From Halictus rubicundus (Eukaryota; Arthropoda; Insecta; Hymenoptera; Halictidae): a stretch of DNA of 64,000 bases. A model generated the notes under the pieces. The model was not told the origin of the DNA and did no database searches. It saw only the letters and a program-made list of their open reading frames with translations. Position 1 is the first letter of the stretch. Every line of letters begins with the position of its first letter. The stretch spans positions 1 through 64,000 of the forward strand of contig NW_027488873.1 of assembly GCF_050948215.1 (NCBI RefSeq). Reading direction: 5' to 3'. The translations under genes were made by a program, and so were the position numbers. Below are positions 41,395-55,879 of the stretch, piece after piece.

Positions 41395-44300
41395 CTATCC
41401 TATCCCATCCCCTATACTATCGTCTAACCTATCCTATTCTCTATCCTATCCTTTCCTCTATCCTATCCTATCCTCTATCCTATCCTATCCTCTATCCTCT
41501 CCTATCCTCTAACCTATCGAATCCCATATCCTATCCTCTATCCTACCCTATCCTCTACCCTATCCTATCCACTATCCTATCGAATCCCCTATCCTATCCT
41601 CTATCCTATCCTATCCTCTACCCTATCCTATTCTCTATCCTATCCTCTATCCTATCCTATCCTCCATCCTATCATATCCTCTGTCCTATCCAATCCCCTA
41701 TCCTATCCTCTATCCTATCCTATCCTCTATCGTATGCAATCCTCTATCAAATCCAATCCTCTATCCTATCCTATATTCTATCCTATACTCTATCCTATCC
41801 TATCCTCTATCCTATCCTATCGTCTATCGTATAATATCATCTATCCTATACAATTCTCAACCCTATCCTATCCTTAATCCTATCCTATCCTCCATCCTAT
41901 CCAATCCTCTATCCTATCGAATCCCCTATCCTATCATGTATCCTATCCTCTATTATATCCTCTATCCTATCCTATATCCTATCCTATCCTGTATCCTATC
42001 CTATCCTCTATCCTATCCTATCCTCTATCCTATCCTATCCTCTATCCTATCCTATCCTCTATCCTATCCTATCCTCTATCCTATCCTATCCTCTATCCTA
42101 TCCTATCCTCTATCCTATCCTATCCTCTATCCTATCCTATCCTCTATCCTATCCTATCCTCTATCCTATCCTGTCCACTAGCCCCTATTCTATCCTCTAT
42201 CCTATAGTATCGTCTATCCTATCCAATCCTCTATCCTATCCAATCCCCTATCCTATCCTCTATCCTATCCTATTCTCTATCCTATCCTCTATCCTATCCT
42301 ATCCTCCATCCTATTCAATCCTCTATCCTATCCAATCCCCTATCCTATCCTCTATCCTATCAAATCCTCTATCCTATAATATCCTCTAGCCTATCCTACC
42401 GTTTGTCCTATCCTATCCTCTATCCTATCCTATCCTCTATCCTATCCTATGCTCTATCCTATCCAATCCCCTATCCTATCCTCAATCCTATCCTCTATCC
42501 TGTCCCATCCTCTATCATATCCTATCCACTTTCCTATCCTATCCTCAATCCTATTCTATCCTCTATCCTATCCTATCCTCTATCCTATCGTATGCTCTAT
42601 CCTATCCTATGGTCTATCCTATCCTATCCTCTATCCTATATTCTATCCTGTCCTCTATCCTATCCTATATTCTATCCTATCCTCTATCCTATCCTATCCT
42701 CAATCCTATCCTATCCTCTATCCTATCCCATCCCCTATCCTATCCTCTATCCTATCCTATCCTCTGTCCTATCCTTTCCTCTATCCTATCCTATCCTATA
42801 TCCTATCCTATCCTATCCTATCCTCTATCCTATCCTATCATCTATCCTATCCTATCCTATCCTCTATCCTATCCTATCCTCTATCCAATCCTATCCTCTA
42901 TAATACCCTATCCTCTATCCTATCCTATCCTCTATCCTATCCTATCCTCTATCCTATCCTATCCTCTATCCTATCCTTTCCTCTATCCTATCCTTTTCTC
43001 TATCCTATCCTATCCTCTATCCTATCCTATCCTATCCTCTATCCTATCCTATCATGTATCCTATCCTGTCCTCTATCGTCTCCTGTCCTCTATCCTAACC
43101 AATCCCCTATCCTATCCTCTATCCTATCCTATCCTCTATAATATCCTATCCTCTATCCTATCCTATCCTCTATCCTCTTCTATCCTCTAACCTATCGAAT
43201 CTCATATCGTATCCTCTATCCTACCCTATCCTTTACCCTATCCTATTCTCTATCCTTATCCAATCCCCTATCCTATCCTCTATCGGATCCTATCCTCTAT
43301 AATATCGTATCCTCTATCATATTCTATCCTCTATCCTGTAATATCATTTATCCTATCATATTCTGTATCCTATCCTCTCCTTTATCCTATCTTATCCTCT
43401 ATCGTCTGCTCTATCCTATCCTATCCACTATCCTATCCTATCCTCAATCCTATCCTATCCTCTATCCTATCCTCTCTTTCTACTATCCAATCCTCTATCG
43501 TAACCTCTATCCTATCCTATCCTCTATCGTATGCAATACTCTATCCCATCCAATCCTCTATCCTATCCTCTATTCTATCCTATAGTCTATCCTATCCTAT
43601 CCTCTTTCCTATCCTATGTTCTATCCTATCCTAACCTCTATCCTATCCTATGCTCTATCGTCTCCTATCCTCTATCCTATCCTCTATCCTATCCTATCGT
43701 CTATCCTATCCAATCCCCTATCCTATCCTCTATCCTATCCTATTCTCTATCCTATCCTCTATCCTATCCTATCCTCCATCCTATCCAATCCCCTATCCTA
43801 TCGAATCCCCTATCCTATCATCTATCCTATCCTCTATCCTATCCTATCGTCTATCCTATCCAATCCCCTATCCTATCCTCTATCCTTTCCTATCCTCTAT
43901 AATATCGTATCCTCTATCCTATCCTATGCTCTATCCTCTCCTATCCTCTATCCTATCGAATCCCCTATCCTATCCTCTATCCTACCCTATCCTCTACCCT
44001 ATCATATTCTCTATCCTATCCTCTATGCTATCCTATCCTCTATCCTATCCTATCCTCTATCCTATCCTATCCTCTATCCTATTATATCCTCTATCCTATC
44101 CTATCCTCTATCCTATCCTATCCTCTATCCTATCCTATCCTCTATCCTATCCTGTCCACTAGCCCCTATACTATCCTCTATCCTATAGTATCGTCTATCC
44201 TATCCAATCCTCTATCCTATCCAATCCCCTATCCTATCCTCTATCCTATCCTATGCTCTATCCTATCCTCTATCCTATCCTATCCTCTATCCTATCCTAT

Positions 44301-46203
44301 CCTCTATCCTATCCTATCCTCTATCCTATCCTATCCTCTATCCTATCCTATCCTCTATCCTATCCTATCCTCTATCCTATCCTATCCTCTATCCTATCCT
44401 ATCCTCAATCCTATCTTATCCTCTATCGTATCCTATCCTCTATCCTATCCTATCCTCTATCCTATCCTATCCTCTATCCTATCCTTTTCTCTATCCTATC
44501 CTATCCTCTATCCTATCCTATCCTATCCTCTATCCTATCCTATCATGTATCCTATCCTGTCCTCTATCGTCTCCTGTCCTCTATCCTAACCAATCCCCTA
44601 TCCTATCCTCTATCCTATCCTATCCTCTATAATATCCTATCCTCTATCCTATCCTATCCTCTATCCTCTTCTATCCTCTAACCTATCGAATCTCATATCC
44701 TATCCTCTATCCTACCCTATCCTTTACCCTATCCTATTCTCTATCCTATCCTATATCCTATCCTTTCCTCCATCCTATCCTATCCACTATCCTATCCAAT
44801 CCCCTATCCTATCCTCTATCGGATCCTATCCTCTATAAAATCGTATCCTCTATCATATTCTATCCTCTATCCTGTAATATCATTTATCCTATCATATTCT
44901 GTATCCTATCCTATACTTTATCCTATCCTCTATCCTACCCTCTATCCTATCCTATCGTCTATCCTACCCAATCCCCTATCCTATGCTCTATCCTATCCTA
45001 TTCTCTATCCTATCCTCTATCCTATCCTATCCTCTATCCTATCCAATCCTCTATCCTATCGAATCCCCTATCCTATCCTCTATCCTATCCTATTCTCTAT
45101 CGTATCCTCTATCCTATCCTATACTCTATCCTATCTTATCCTCTATCCTATCCTGTCCTCTATCGTCTCCTATCCTCTACCCTATCCAATCCCCTATCCT
45201 ATCCTCTATCCTCTCCTATCCTCTATAATATCGTATCCTCTATCCTATCCTATCCTCTATCCTATCGAATCCCCTATCCTATCCTCTATCCTACCCTATC
45301 CTCTTCCCTATCATATTCTCTATCCTATCCTCTATGCTATCCTATTCTCTATCCTATCCTATAATGTTCTCTATCGTCACCTATCCTCTATCCTATCGAA
45401 TCCCCTATCCTATCCTCTATCCTATCCTATCCTCTATCCTATCCTATCCTCTATCCTATCCTATCCTCTATCCTATCCTATCCTCTATCCTATCCTATCC
45501 TCTATCCTATCCTATCCTCTATCCTATCCTATCCTCTATCCTATCCTATCCTCTATCCTCTCCTATCGTCTATCCTATCGAATCCACTATCCTATCCTCT
45601 ATCCTATCCTATCCTCTACCATATCCTATTCTCTATCCTATCCTATATGCTTTCCTATCCTCCATCGTATCCTATCCTCTATAATATCGTATACTCTAAC
45701 CTATCCCATCCTCTATCCTCTCCTATCCACTATCATATCGAATCCCCTATACTATCCTCTATCCTCTCCTATCCTCTATCCTATCCTATCCTCTATCCTA
45801 TCCTATCCTCTATCCTATCGAATCCCCTATCCTATCCTCTATCCTATCCTATCCTCTATCCTATCCTATCCTCTATCCCTCCTATCGTCTATCCTATCGA
45901 ATCCACTATCCTATCCTCTATCCTATCCTATCCTCTACCATATCCTATTCTCTATCCTATCCTATATGCTTTCCTATCCTCCATCGTATCCTATCCTCTA
46001 TAATATCGTATACTCTAACCTATCCCATCCTCTATCCTCTCCTATCCACTATCATATCGAATCCCCTATCCTATCCTCTATCCTATCCTATCCTCTACCC
46101 TATCCTATTCTCTATCCTATCCTGTATCCTATCCTATCCTCCATCCTATCCTATCCTCTGTCCTATCCAATCCCCTATCCTATCCTCTATCCTATCCTAT
46201 CCT
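41395..46203 (+). repeat. Copy 1 of a ~4.8-kb tandem duplication
   Basis: Anchors 42,403, 42,609, 43,531, 43,616 and 43,650 recur 4,826 bp downstream. The offset is 4,809 bp at the left end (41,422 to 46,231; 41,936 to 46,745) and 4,843 bp from about 45 kb (44,983 to 49,826; 45,334 to 50,177). The differences are again one 17-bp unit each. Distinctive marks are CCACTAGCCCC, CTTTCTACTATCC, TATGGTC, ATTTATCC and CACCTATCC. Confidence 0.9.
45553..46195 (+). repeat. 319-bp local duplication inside the 4.8-kb block
   Basis: The run CCTATCGTCTATCCTATCG, CCATATCCTATTC, TATATGCTTTCC, CTATAATATCG and ATACTCTAACC occurs at about 45,562 and again at about 45,881. The step is 319 bp. The second copy reads CTATCCCTCCTATCG where the first has CTATCCTCTCCTATCG, part of a short deletion which explains why the step is 4 bp short of 19 units. 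Confidence 0.78.
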
Positions 46204-49200
46204 CTATCCTATCCCATCCCCTATACTATCGTCTAACCTATCCTATTCTCTATCCTATCCTTTCCTCTATCCTATCCTATCCTCTATCCTATCCTATCCT
46301 CTATCCTCTCCTATCCTCTAACCTATCGAATCCCATATCCTATCCTCTATCCTACCCTATCCTCTACCCTATCCTATCCACTATCCTATCGAATCCCCTA
46401 TCCTATCCTCTATCCTATCCTATCCTCTACCCTATCCTATTCTCTATCCTATCCTCTATCCTATCCTATCCTCCATCCTATCATATCCTCTGTCCTATCC
46501 AATCCCCTATCCTATCCTCTATCCTATCCTATCCTCTATCGTATGCAATCCTCTATCAAATCCAATCCTCTATCCTATCCTATATTCTATCCTATACTCT
46601 ATCCTATCCTATCCTCTATCCTATCCTATCGTCTATCGTATAATATCATCTATCCTATACAATTCTCAACCCTATCCTATCCTTAATCCTATCCTATCCT
46701 CCATCCTATCCAATCCTCTATCCTATCGAATCCCCTATCCTATCATGTATCCTATCCTCTATTATATCCTCTATCCTATCCTATATCCTATCCTATCCTG
46801 TATCCTATCCTATCCTCTATCCTATCCTATCCTCTATCCTATCCTATCCTCTATCCTATCCTATCCTCTATCCTATCCTATCCTCTATCCTATCCTATCC
46901 TCTATCCTATCCTATCCTCTATCCTATCCTATCCTCTATCCTATCCTATCCTCTATCCTATCCTATCCTCTATCCTATCCTATCCTCTATCCTATCCTGT
47001 CCACTAGCCCCTATTCTATCCTCTATCCTATAGTATCGTCTATCCTATCCAATCCTCTATCCTATCCAATCCCCTATCCTATCCTCTATCCTATCCTATT
47101 CTCTATCCTATCCTCTATCCTATCCTATCCTCCATCCTATTCAATCCTCTATCCTATCCAATCCCCTATCCTATCCTCTATCCTATCAAATCCTCTATCC
47201 TATAATATCCTCTAGCCTATCCTACCGTTTGTCCTATCCTATCCTCTATCCTATCCTATCCTCTATCCTATCCTATGCTCTATCCTATCCAATCCCCTAT
47301 CCTATCCTCAATCCTATCCTCTATCCTGTCCCATCCTCTATCATATCCTATCCACTTTCCTATCCTATCCTCAATCCTATTCTATCCTCTATCCTATCCT
47401 ATCCTCTATCCTATCGTATGCTCTATCCTATCCTATGGTCTATCCTATCCTATCCTCTATCCTATATTCTATCCTGTCCTCTATCCTATCCTATATTCTA
47501 TCCTATCCTCTATCCTATCCTATCCTCAATCCTATCCTATCCTCTATCCTATCCCATCCCCTATCCTATCCTCTATCCTATCCTATCCTCTGTCCTATCC
47601 TTTCCTCTATCCTATCCTATCCTATATCCTATCCTATCCTATCCTATCCTCTATCCTATCCTATCATCTATCCTATCCTATCCTATCCTCTATCCTATCC
47701 TATCCTCTATCCAATCCTATCCTCTATAATACCCTATCCTCTATCCTATCCTATCCTCTATCCTATCCTATCCTCTATCCTATCCTATCCTCTATCCTAT
47801 CCTTTCCTCTATCCTATCCTTTTCTCTATCCTATCCTATCCTCTATCCTATTCTATCCTATCCTCTATCCTATCCTATCATGTATCCTATCCTGTCCTCT
47901 ATCGTCTCCTGTCCTCTATCCTAACCAATCCCCTATCCTATCCTCTATCCTATCCTATCCTCTATAATATCCTATCCTCTATCCTATCCTATCCTCTATC
48001 CTCTTCTATCCTCTAACCTATCGAATCTCATATCCTATCCTCTATCCTACCCTATCCTTTACCCTATCCTATTCTCTATCCTTATCCAATCCCCTATCCT
48101 ATCCTCTATCGGATCCTATCCTCTATAATATCGTATCCTCTATCATATTCTATCCTCTATCCTGTAATATCATTTATCCTATCATATTCTGTATCCTATC
48201 CTCTCCTTTATCCTATCTTATCCTCTATCGTCTGCTCTATCCTATCCTATCCACTATCCTATCCTATCCTCAATCCTATCCTATCCTCTATCCTATCCTC
48301 TCTTTCTACTATCCAATCCTCTATCGTAACCTCTATCCTATCCTATCCTCTATCGTATGCAATACTCTATCCCATCCAATCCTCTATCCTATCCTCTATT
48401 CTATCCTATAGTCTATCCTATCCTATCCTCTTTCCTATCCTATGTTCTATCCTATCCTAACCTCTATCCTATCCTATGCTCTATCGTCTCCTATCCTCTA
48501 TCCTATCCTCTATCCTATCCTATCGTCTATCCTATCCAATCCCCTATCCTATCCTCTATCCTATCCTATTCTCTATCCTATCCTCTATCCTATCCTATCC
48601 TCCATCCTATCCAATCCCCTATCCTATCGAATCCCCTATCCTATCATCTATCCTATCCTCTATCCTATCCTATCGTCTATCCTATCCAATCCCCTATCCT
48701 ATCCTCTATCCTTTCCTATCCTCTATAATATCGTATCCTCTATCCTATCCTATGCTCTATCCTCTCCTATCCTCTATCCTATCGAATCCCCTATCCTATC
48801 CTCTATCCTACCCTATCCTCTACCCTATCATATTCTCTATCCTATCCTCTATGCTATCCTATCCTCTATCCTATCCTATCCTCTATCCTATCCTATCCTC
48901 TATCCTATTATATCCTCTATCCTATCCTATCCTCTATCCTATCCTATCCTCTATCCTATCCTATCCTCTATCCTATCCTGTCCACTAGCCCCTATACTAT
49001 CCTCTATCCTATAGTATCGTCTATCCTATCCAATCCTCTATCCTATCCAATCCCCTATCCTATCCTCTATCCTATCCTATGCTCTATCCTATCCTCTATC
49101 CTATCCTATCCTCTATCCTATCCTATCCTCTATCCTATCCTATCCTCTATCCTATCCTATCCTCTATCCTATCCTATCCTCTATCCTATCCTATCCTCTA

Positions 49201-51325
49201 TCCTATCCTATCCTCTATCCTATCCTATCCTCTATCCTATCCTATCCTCGATCCTATCTTATCCTCTATCGTATCCTATCCTCTATCCTATCCTATCCTC
49301 TATCCTATCCTATCCTCTATCCTATCCTTTTCTCTATCCTATCCTATCCTCTATCCTATCCTATCCTATCCTCTATCCTATCCTATCATGTATCCTATCC
49401 TGTCCTCTATCGTCTCCTGTCCTCTATCCTAACCAATCCCCTATCCTATCCTCTATCCTATCCTATCCTCTATAATATCCTATCCTCTATCCTATCCTAT
49501 CCTCTATCCTCTTCTATCCTCTAACCTATCGAATCTCATATCCTATCCTCTATCCTACCCTATCCTTTACCCTATCCTATTCTCTATCCTATCCTATATC
49601 CTATCCTTTCCTCCATCCTATCCTATCCACTATCCTATCCAATCCCCTATCCTATCCTCTATCGGATCCTATCCTCTATAAAATCGTATCCTCTATCATA
49701 TTCTATCCTCTATCCTGTAATATCATTTATCCTATCATATTCTGTATCCTATCCTATACTTTATCCTATCCTCTATCCTACCCTCTATCCTATCCTATCG
49801 TCTATCCTACCCAATCCCCTATCCTATGCTCTATCCTATCCTATTCTCTATCCTATCCTCTATCCTATCCTATCCTCTATCCTATCCAATCCTCTATCCT
49901 ATCGAATCCCCTATCCTATCCTCTATCCTATCCTATTCTCTATCGTATCCTCTATCCTATCCTATACTCTATCCTATCTTATCCTCTATCCTATCCTGTC
50001 CTCTATCGTCTCCTATCCTCTACCCTATCCAATCCCCTATCCTATCCTCTATCCTCTCCTATCCTCTATAATATCGTATCCTCTATCTTATCCTATCCTC
50101 TATCCTATCGAATCCCCTATCCTATCCTCTATCCTACCCTATCCTCTTCCCTATCATATTCTCTATCCTATCCTCTATGCTATCCTATTCTCTATCCTAT
50201 CCTATAATGTTCTCTATCGTCACCTATCCTCTATCCTATCGAATCCCCTATCCTATCCTCTATCCTATCCTATCCTCTATCCTATCCTATCCTCTATCCT
50301 ATCCTATCCTCTATCCTATCCTATCCTCTATCCTATCCTATCCTCTATCCTATCCTATCCTCTATCCTCTCCTATCGTCTATCCTATCGAATCCACTATC
50401 CTATCCTCTATCCTATCCTATCCTCTACCATATCCTATTCTCTATCCTATCCTATATGCTTTCCTATCCTCCATCGTATCCTATCCTCTATAATATCGTA
50501 TACTCTAACCTATCCCATCCTCTATCCTCTCCTATCCACTATCATATCGAATCCCCTATACTATCCTCTATCCTCTCCTATCCTCTATCCTATCCTATCC
50601 TCTATCCTATCCTATCCTCTATCCTATCGAATCCCCTATCCTATCCTCTATCCTATCCTATCCTCTATCCTATCCTGTCCTCTATCGTCTCCTATCCTCT
50701 ATCCTATCGAATCCCCTATCCTATCCTCTATCCTATCCTATCCTCTATCCTATCCTATCCTCTATCCTATCCTATCCTCTATCCTATCCTATCCTCTATC
50801 CTATCCTATCCTCTATCCTATCCTATCCTCTATCCTATCCTATCCTCTATCCTATCGAATCCCCTATCCTATCCTCTATCCTATCCTATCGTCTATCCTA
50901 TCCTGTCCTCTATCGTCTCCTATCCTCTATCCTATCGAATCCCCTATCCTATCCTCTATCCTATCCTATCCTCTATCCTATCCTATCCTCTATCCCTCCT
51001 ATCGTCTATCCTATCGAATCCACTATCCTATCCTCTATCCTATCCTATCCTCTACCATATCCTATTCTCTATCCTATCCTATATGCTTTCCTATCCTCCA
51101 TCGTATCCTATCCTCTATAATATCGTATACTCTAACCTATCCCATCCTCTATCCTCTCCTATCCACTATCATATCGAATCCCCTATCCTATCCTCTATCC
51201 TATCCTATCCTCTACCCTATCCTATTCTCTATCCTATCCTGTATCCTATCATATCCTCCATCCTATCCTATCCTCTGTCCTATCCAATCCCCTATCCTAT
51301 CCTCTATCCTATCCTATCCTCTATC
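46204..51325 (+). repeat. Copy 2 of the ~4.8-kb tandem duplication, expanded near its end
   Basis: Near-identical to 41,395-46,203 across most of its length. It has an extra stretch of about 275 bp around 50,640-50,940 that repeats the GTCC...TCGTCTCC...TCGAATCC run, so the offset grows to about 5,118 bp at the last TATATGCTTTCC mark (45,652 and 45,971 against 50,460 and 51,089). After about 51,280 a third, clearly diverged copy seems to begin, with the GTATGCAATCC and CAAATCC marks at 41,741, 46,550 and 51,330. Confidence 0.87.
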
Positions 51326-53899
51326 GTATGCAATCCTCTATCAAATCCAATCCTCTATCCTATCCTCTATTCTATCCTATACTCTATCCTATCCAATCCT
51401 CTATCCTACACTCTATCCTATCCTCTATCCTATCCTACCCTATATCCCATCCTATCCTCTATCCTATCCTATCCTCTATCCTATCCTATCCTCTATCCTA
51501 TAATATCATCTATCCTATCCAATTCTCAAACCTATCCTATCCTCAATCCTATCCTATCCTCTATCCCATCCAATCCTCAATCCAATCCCGTATCCTATCC
51601 TCTATCCTATCCTATCCTCTATAATATCGTATCCTCTATCCGATCCTATCCTCTATCCTCTCCTATCCTCTATCCTATCGAATCCCCTATCCTATCCTCT
51701 ATCATATCCTATCCTCTATCCTATCCTATCCTCTGGCCTGTCGTATCCACTAGCCCCTATCCTATCCTCTATCCTATAATATCGTCTATCCTATCCAATC
51801 CTCTATCCTATCCGATCCTCTATCCTATCCTCTATCCTATCCTATCCTCTATCCTATCCTATTCTCTATCCTATCCTATCCTCTATCCTATCCTATCCTG
51901 TATCCTATCCTATCCTCTATCCTATCCTGTCCTCTATCGTCTCCTGTCCTCTATCCTATCCAATCCCCTATCCTATCCTCTATCCTATCCTATCCTCAAT
52001 CCTATCCTATCCTCTATCCTATCCTCTATCCTATCCAATCCTCTATCCTATCCAATCCTCTATCCTATCCAATCCTCTATCCTATCCTCTATCCCATCCT
52101 ATCCTCTGTCCTATCCAATCCTCTATCCTATCCTATCCTCTATCCTATCTTCTATCCTATCCTATCCTCTATCCTATCCTATTATCTATCCTATCCTATA
52201 CTGTATTATATCCTATCCTCCATCCTATCCTCTAACATATCGTATCCTCTATCCTATCCTATCCTCTAATCTATAATATCCTCTATCCTATCCTCTAAAC
52301 TATCCTATCCTATCCTCTATCCTATACTATCCTCTATCCTATCCTATCCTCTATCCTATCCTGTCCTCTATCCTATCCTATCCTCTATCCTATCCTATCC
52401 TCTATGCTATAATATTCTCTATCCCATCCATTACTTTAGTCTATCCTCTATACTATCATCCATCCTATCCTATCCACTATCCTATCCTATCCTCTAACCA
52501 ATCCTATCCTTTATCCTATCCTATCCTCTATCCTATCCTATTCTGTATCCTATCCTATCCTCTATCCTATCCTATCCTCTATCCTATCCAATCCCCTATC
52601 CTATCCTCTATCCCATCCTATACTCAATCCTATCCTATACTGTATTATATCCTATCCTCCATCCTATCCTCTAACATATCGTATCCTCTATCCTATCCTA
52701 TCCTCTAATCTATAATATCCTCTATCCTATCCTCTAAACTATCCTATCCTATCATCTATCCTATTCTATCCTCTACCCTATCCTATCCTCGATCCTATCC
52801 TATCCTCTACCCTATCCTATTCTCTATCCTATCCTATATCCTATCCTTTCCTCCATCCTATGCTATCCTCTATCCTATCCAATCCCCTATCCTATCCTCT
52901 ATCGGATCCTATCCTCTATCATATTCTATCCTCTATCCTGTAATATCATTTATCCTATCATATTCTGTATCCTATCCTCTCCTTTATCCTACCTTATCCT
53001 CTATCGTCTGCTCTATCCTATCCTATCCACTATCCTATCCTATCCTCAATCCTATCCTATCCTCTATCCTATCCTCTCTTTCTACTATCCAATCCTCTAT
53101 CGTAACCTCTATCCTATCCTATCCTCTATCCTATCCTGTCCTCTATCGTCTCCTATCCTCTATCCTATCCAATCCCCTATCCTATCCTCTATCCTATCCT
53201 ATCCTCTATCCTCTCCTATCATCTATCCTATCGAATCCCCTATCCTATCCTCTATCCTATCCTATCCTCTATCCTATCCTATCCTCTATCCTATCCTATC
53301 CTCTATCCTATCCTATCCTCTATCCTATCCTATCCTCTATCCTATCCTATCCTCTATCCTATCCTATCCTGTATCCTATCCTATCCTCTATCCTAACCTA
53401 TCCTCTATCCTATCCTATCCTCTATCCTATCCTATCCTCTATCCTATCCTATCCTCTATCCTATCCTATCCTCTATCCTATCCTATCCTCTATCCTATCC
53501 TATCCTCTATCCTATCCTATCCTCTATCCTATCCTATCCTCTATCCTATCCTATCCTCTATCCTATCCTATCCTCTATCCTATCCTATGCTCTATCCTAC
53601 CCTATCCTCTATCCTATCCAATTCCCTATCCTATACTTTATCCTATCCTCTATCCTATCCTCTATCCTATCCTATCCTCTATCCTATCCTATCCTCTATC
53701 CTATCCTATCCTCTATCCTATATTATCCTCTATCCTATCCTATCCTATATCCTATCCTATCCTCTATCCTATCCTATCCTCTATCCTATCCTATCCTCTA
53801 TCCTATTATATCCTCTATCCTATCCTATGCTGTATCCTATCCAATCCCCTATCCTATCCTCAATCCTATCCTCTATCCTATCCCATCCTCTATCATATC
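51326..53899 (+). repeat. Mosaic of older TATCC block copies
   Basis: Fragments of other parts of the window occur here. The GTATGCAATCC run is at 51,330. A TATACTGTATTATATCC cluster occurs twice, at about 52,200 and 52,640 (439 bp apart). The AATATTCTC/CCATTACTTTA block of 37.4 and 38.9 kb is near 52,408. A run of about 240 bp with ATTTATCC, CTCTCCTTTATCC and CTTTCTACTATCC at 52,900-53,110 matches 43,280-43,520 and 48,105-48,345. A nearly pure run of consensus 17-mers follows at about 53,230-53,590. No gene is present. Confidence 0.78.
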
Positions 53900-55265
53900 C
53901 TATCCACTTTCCTATCCTATCCTCTATCCTATTCTATCCTCTATCCTATACTATCCTCTATCCTATCGTATGCTCTATCCTATCCTATGGTCTATCCTAT
54001 CCTATCCTCTATCCTATATTCTATCCTATCCTCTATCCTATCCTATATTCTATCCTATCCTCTATCCTATCCTATCCTCAATCCTATCCTATCCTCTATC
54101 CTATCCCATCCCCTATCCTATCCTCTATCCTATCCTATCCTCTGTCCTATCCTTTCCTCTATCCTATCCTATCCTCTATCCTATCCTATCCTATCCTCTA
54201 TCCTATCCTATCCTCTATCCTATCCTATCCTATCCTCTATCCTATCCTATCCTCTATCCAATCCTATCCTCTATAATACCCTATCCTCTATCCTATCCTA
54301 TCCTCTATCCTATCCTATCCTCTAACCTATCCTATCCTCTATCCTATCCTATAGTCTATCCTATCCTACCCTCTATCCTATCCTATGCTGTATCCTATCA
54401 AATCCCCTATCCTATCCTCAATCCTATCCTATCCTCTATCCTATCCCATCACCTATCCTATCCTCTATCCTATCCTATCGCCTATCCTATAATATCCTCT
54501 ATCCTATCCTATCCTCTATCCAATCCAATCCCCTATCCTATCCTCAATCTTATCCTATCCTCTCTCCTATAATATCCTCTATCCTATCCAATCCTCTATC
54601 CTATCCTATCCTCTATCCTATCCTATCCTCTATCCTATCGTATCCTCTATCTTATCCCATGCTCTATCCTATCCTATCGTCTATCCTATAATATCCTCTA
54701 TCCTATCCTCTATAATATCGCATCCTCTATCCTATCCAATCCCCTATCCTATCTTCTATCCTATCCTATCCTCTATCCTATCCTATCCTCTATCCTATCC
54801 TCTATCCTATCCTATCCTCTATCCTATCCTATCCTCTATCCTATCCTATCCTCTATCCTATCCTATCCTCTATCCTATCCTATAATCTATGCTATCCAAT
54901 CACCTAACCTATCCTCTATCCTATCCTATCCTCTATCCTATCCTATCCTCTATCCTATCTTATCTTCTATACAATCCAATCCCCTATCCTATCCTCTATA
55001 CTATCCTATCCTCCATCCTGTCCTATTCTCTATCGTATCCTCTATCCTAACCTATCCTCTATCCTATCCTATCCTCTATCGTCTCCAATCTTCTATCCTA
55101 TCCAATCCCCTATCCTATCCTCTATCCTCTCCTATCCTCTATCCTATCCTATCCTGTATCCTATCCAATCCTATATACTATACTCTATCGTATTCTATCC
55201 TCTATCCTCTCCTATCCTCTATCCTATCCTATCCTCTATAATATCGTATCCTCTATCCTATCCTT
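53900..55265 (+). repeat. Copy 1 of a patchy ~1.9-2.4-kb duplication
   Basis: Matches about 55,880-57,635. The offset is 1,934 bp for 53,970-54,325, then about 2,319 bp at the CTCAATCTTATCC mark (54,542 to 56,861), then 2,370 bp at CTATACAATCC (54,967 to 57,337). The jump of about 385 bp marks an insertion in copy 2 near 56,370-56,750, and the last change of 51 bp is three units. Confidence 0.8.
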
Positions 55266-55879
55266 TCCTCTATCCTCTCCATTTACCTATCCTATCCTCT
55301 ATCCTATCCTTTCCTCTATTCTATCCTATCCTCTATCCTATCCTATCCACTTTCCTATCCTATCCTCTATCCTATTCTATCATCTATCCTATCCTATCCT
55401 CTATCCTATCCTATGCTCTATCCTATCCTATGCTCTATCCTATCCAATCCCCTATCCTATCCTGAATCCTATCCTATCCTCTATCCTATCCTATCCTCTA
55501 ACCTATACTATCCTCTATCCTATCCTATCCTCTATCCTATCCTATCCTCTATCCTATCCTATCCTCTATCCTATCCTATCCTCTATCCTATACTATCCTC
55601 TATCCTATCCTATCCTCTATCCTATCCTATCCTCTATCCTATCCTATCCTATTCTCTCCTATCCTATCCTCTATCCTATCCTATCCTCTATCCTATCCTA
55701 TCCTCTATCCTATCCTATCCAATCCCCTATCCTATCCTGAATCCTATCCTATCCTCTATCCTATCCTATCCTCTATCCTATACTATCCTCTATCCTATCC
55801 TATCCTCTATCCTATCCTATCCTCTATCCTATCCTATCCTCTATCCTATACTATCCTCTATCCTATCCTATCCTCTATC

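Larger units (their letters stand above)
14795..52700 (+). repeat. Dispersed ~80-bp variant cluster marked TATACTGTATTATATCC
   Basis: An ordered cluster (CCCATCC, TATACTCAATCC, TATACTGTATTATATCC, CTTTCC, CTAACATATCGTATCC) occurs complete or partly at about 14,800, 18,120, 19,730, 20,415, 21,070, 22,090, 24,130 and 25,690. It recurs in tandem copy 2 8,178 bp later, and once more near 52,615. Reverse-complement copies lie near 510, 1,160, 1,860 and 3,460. Because many changes are shared in the same order, these copies descend from one mutated stretch that spread through the array. Confidence 0.8.
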
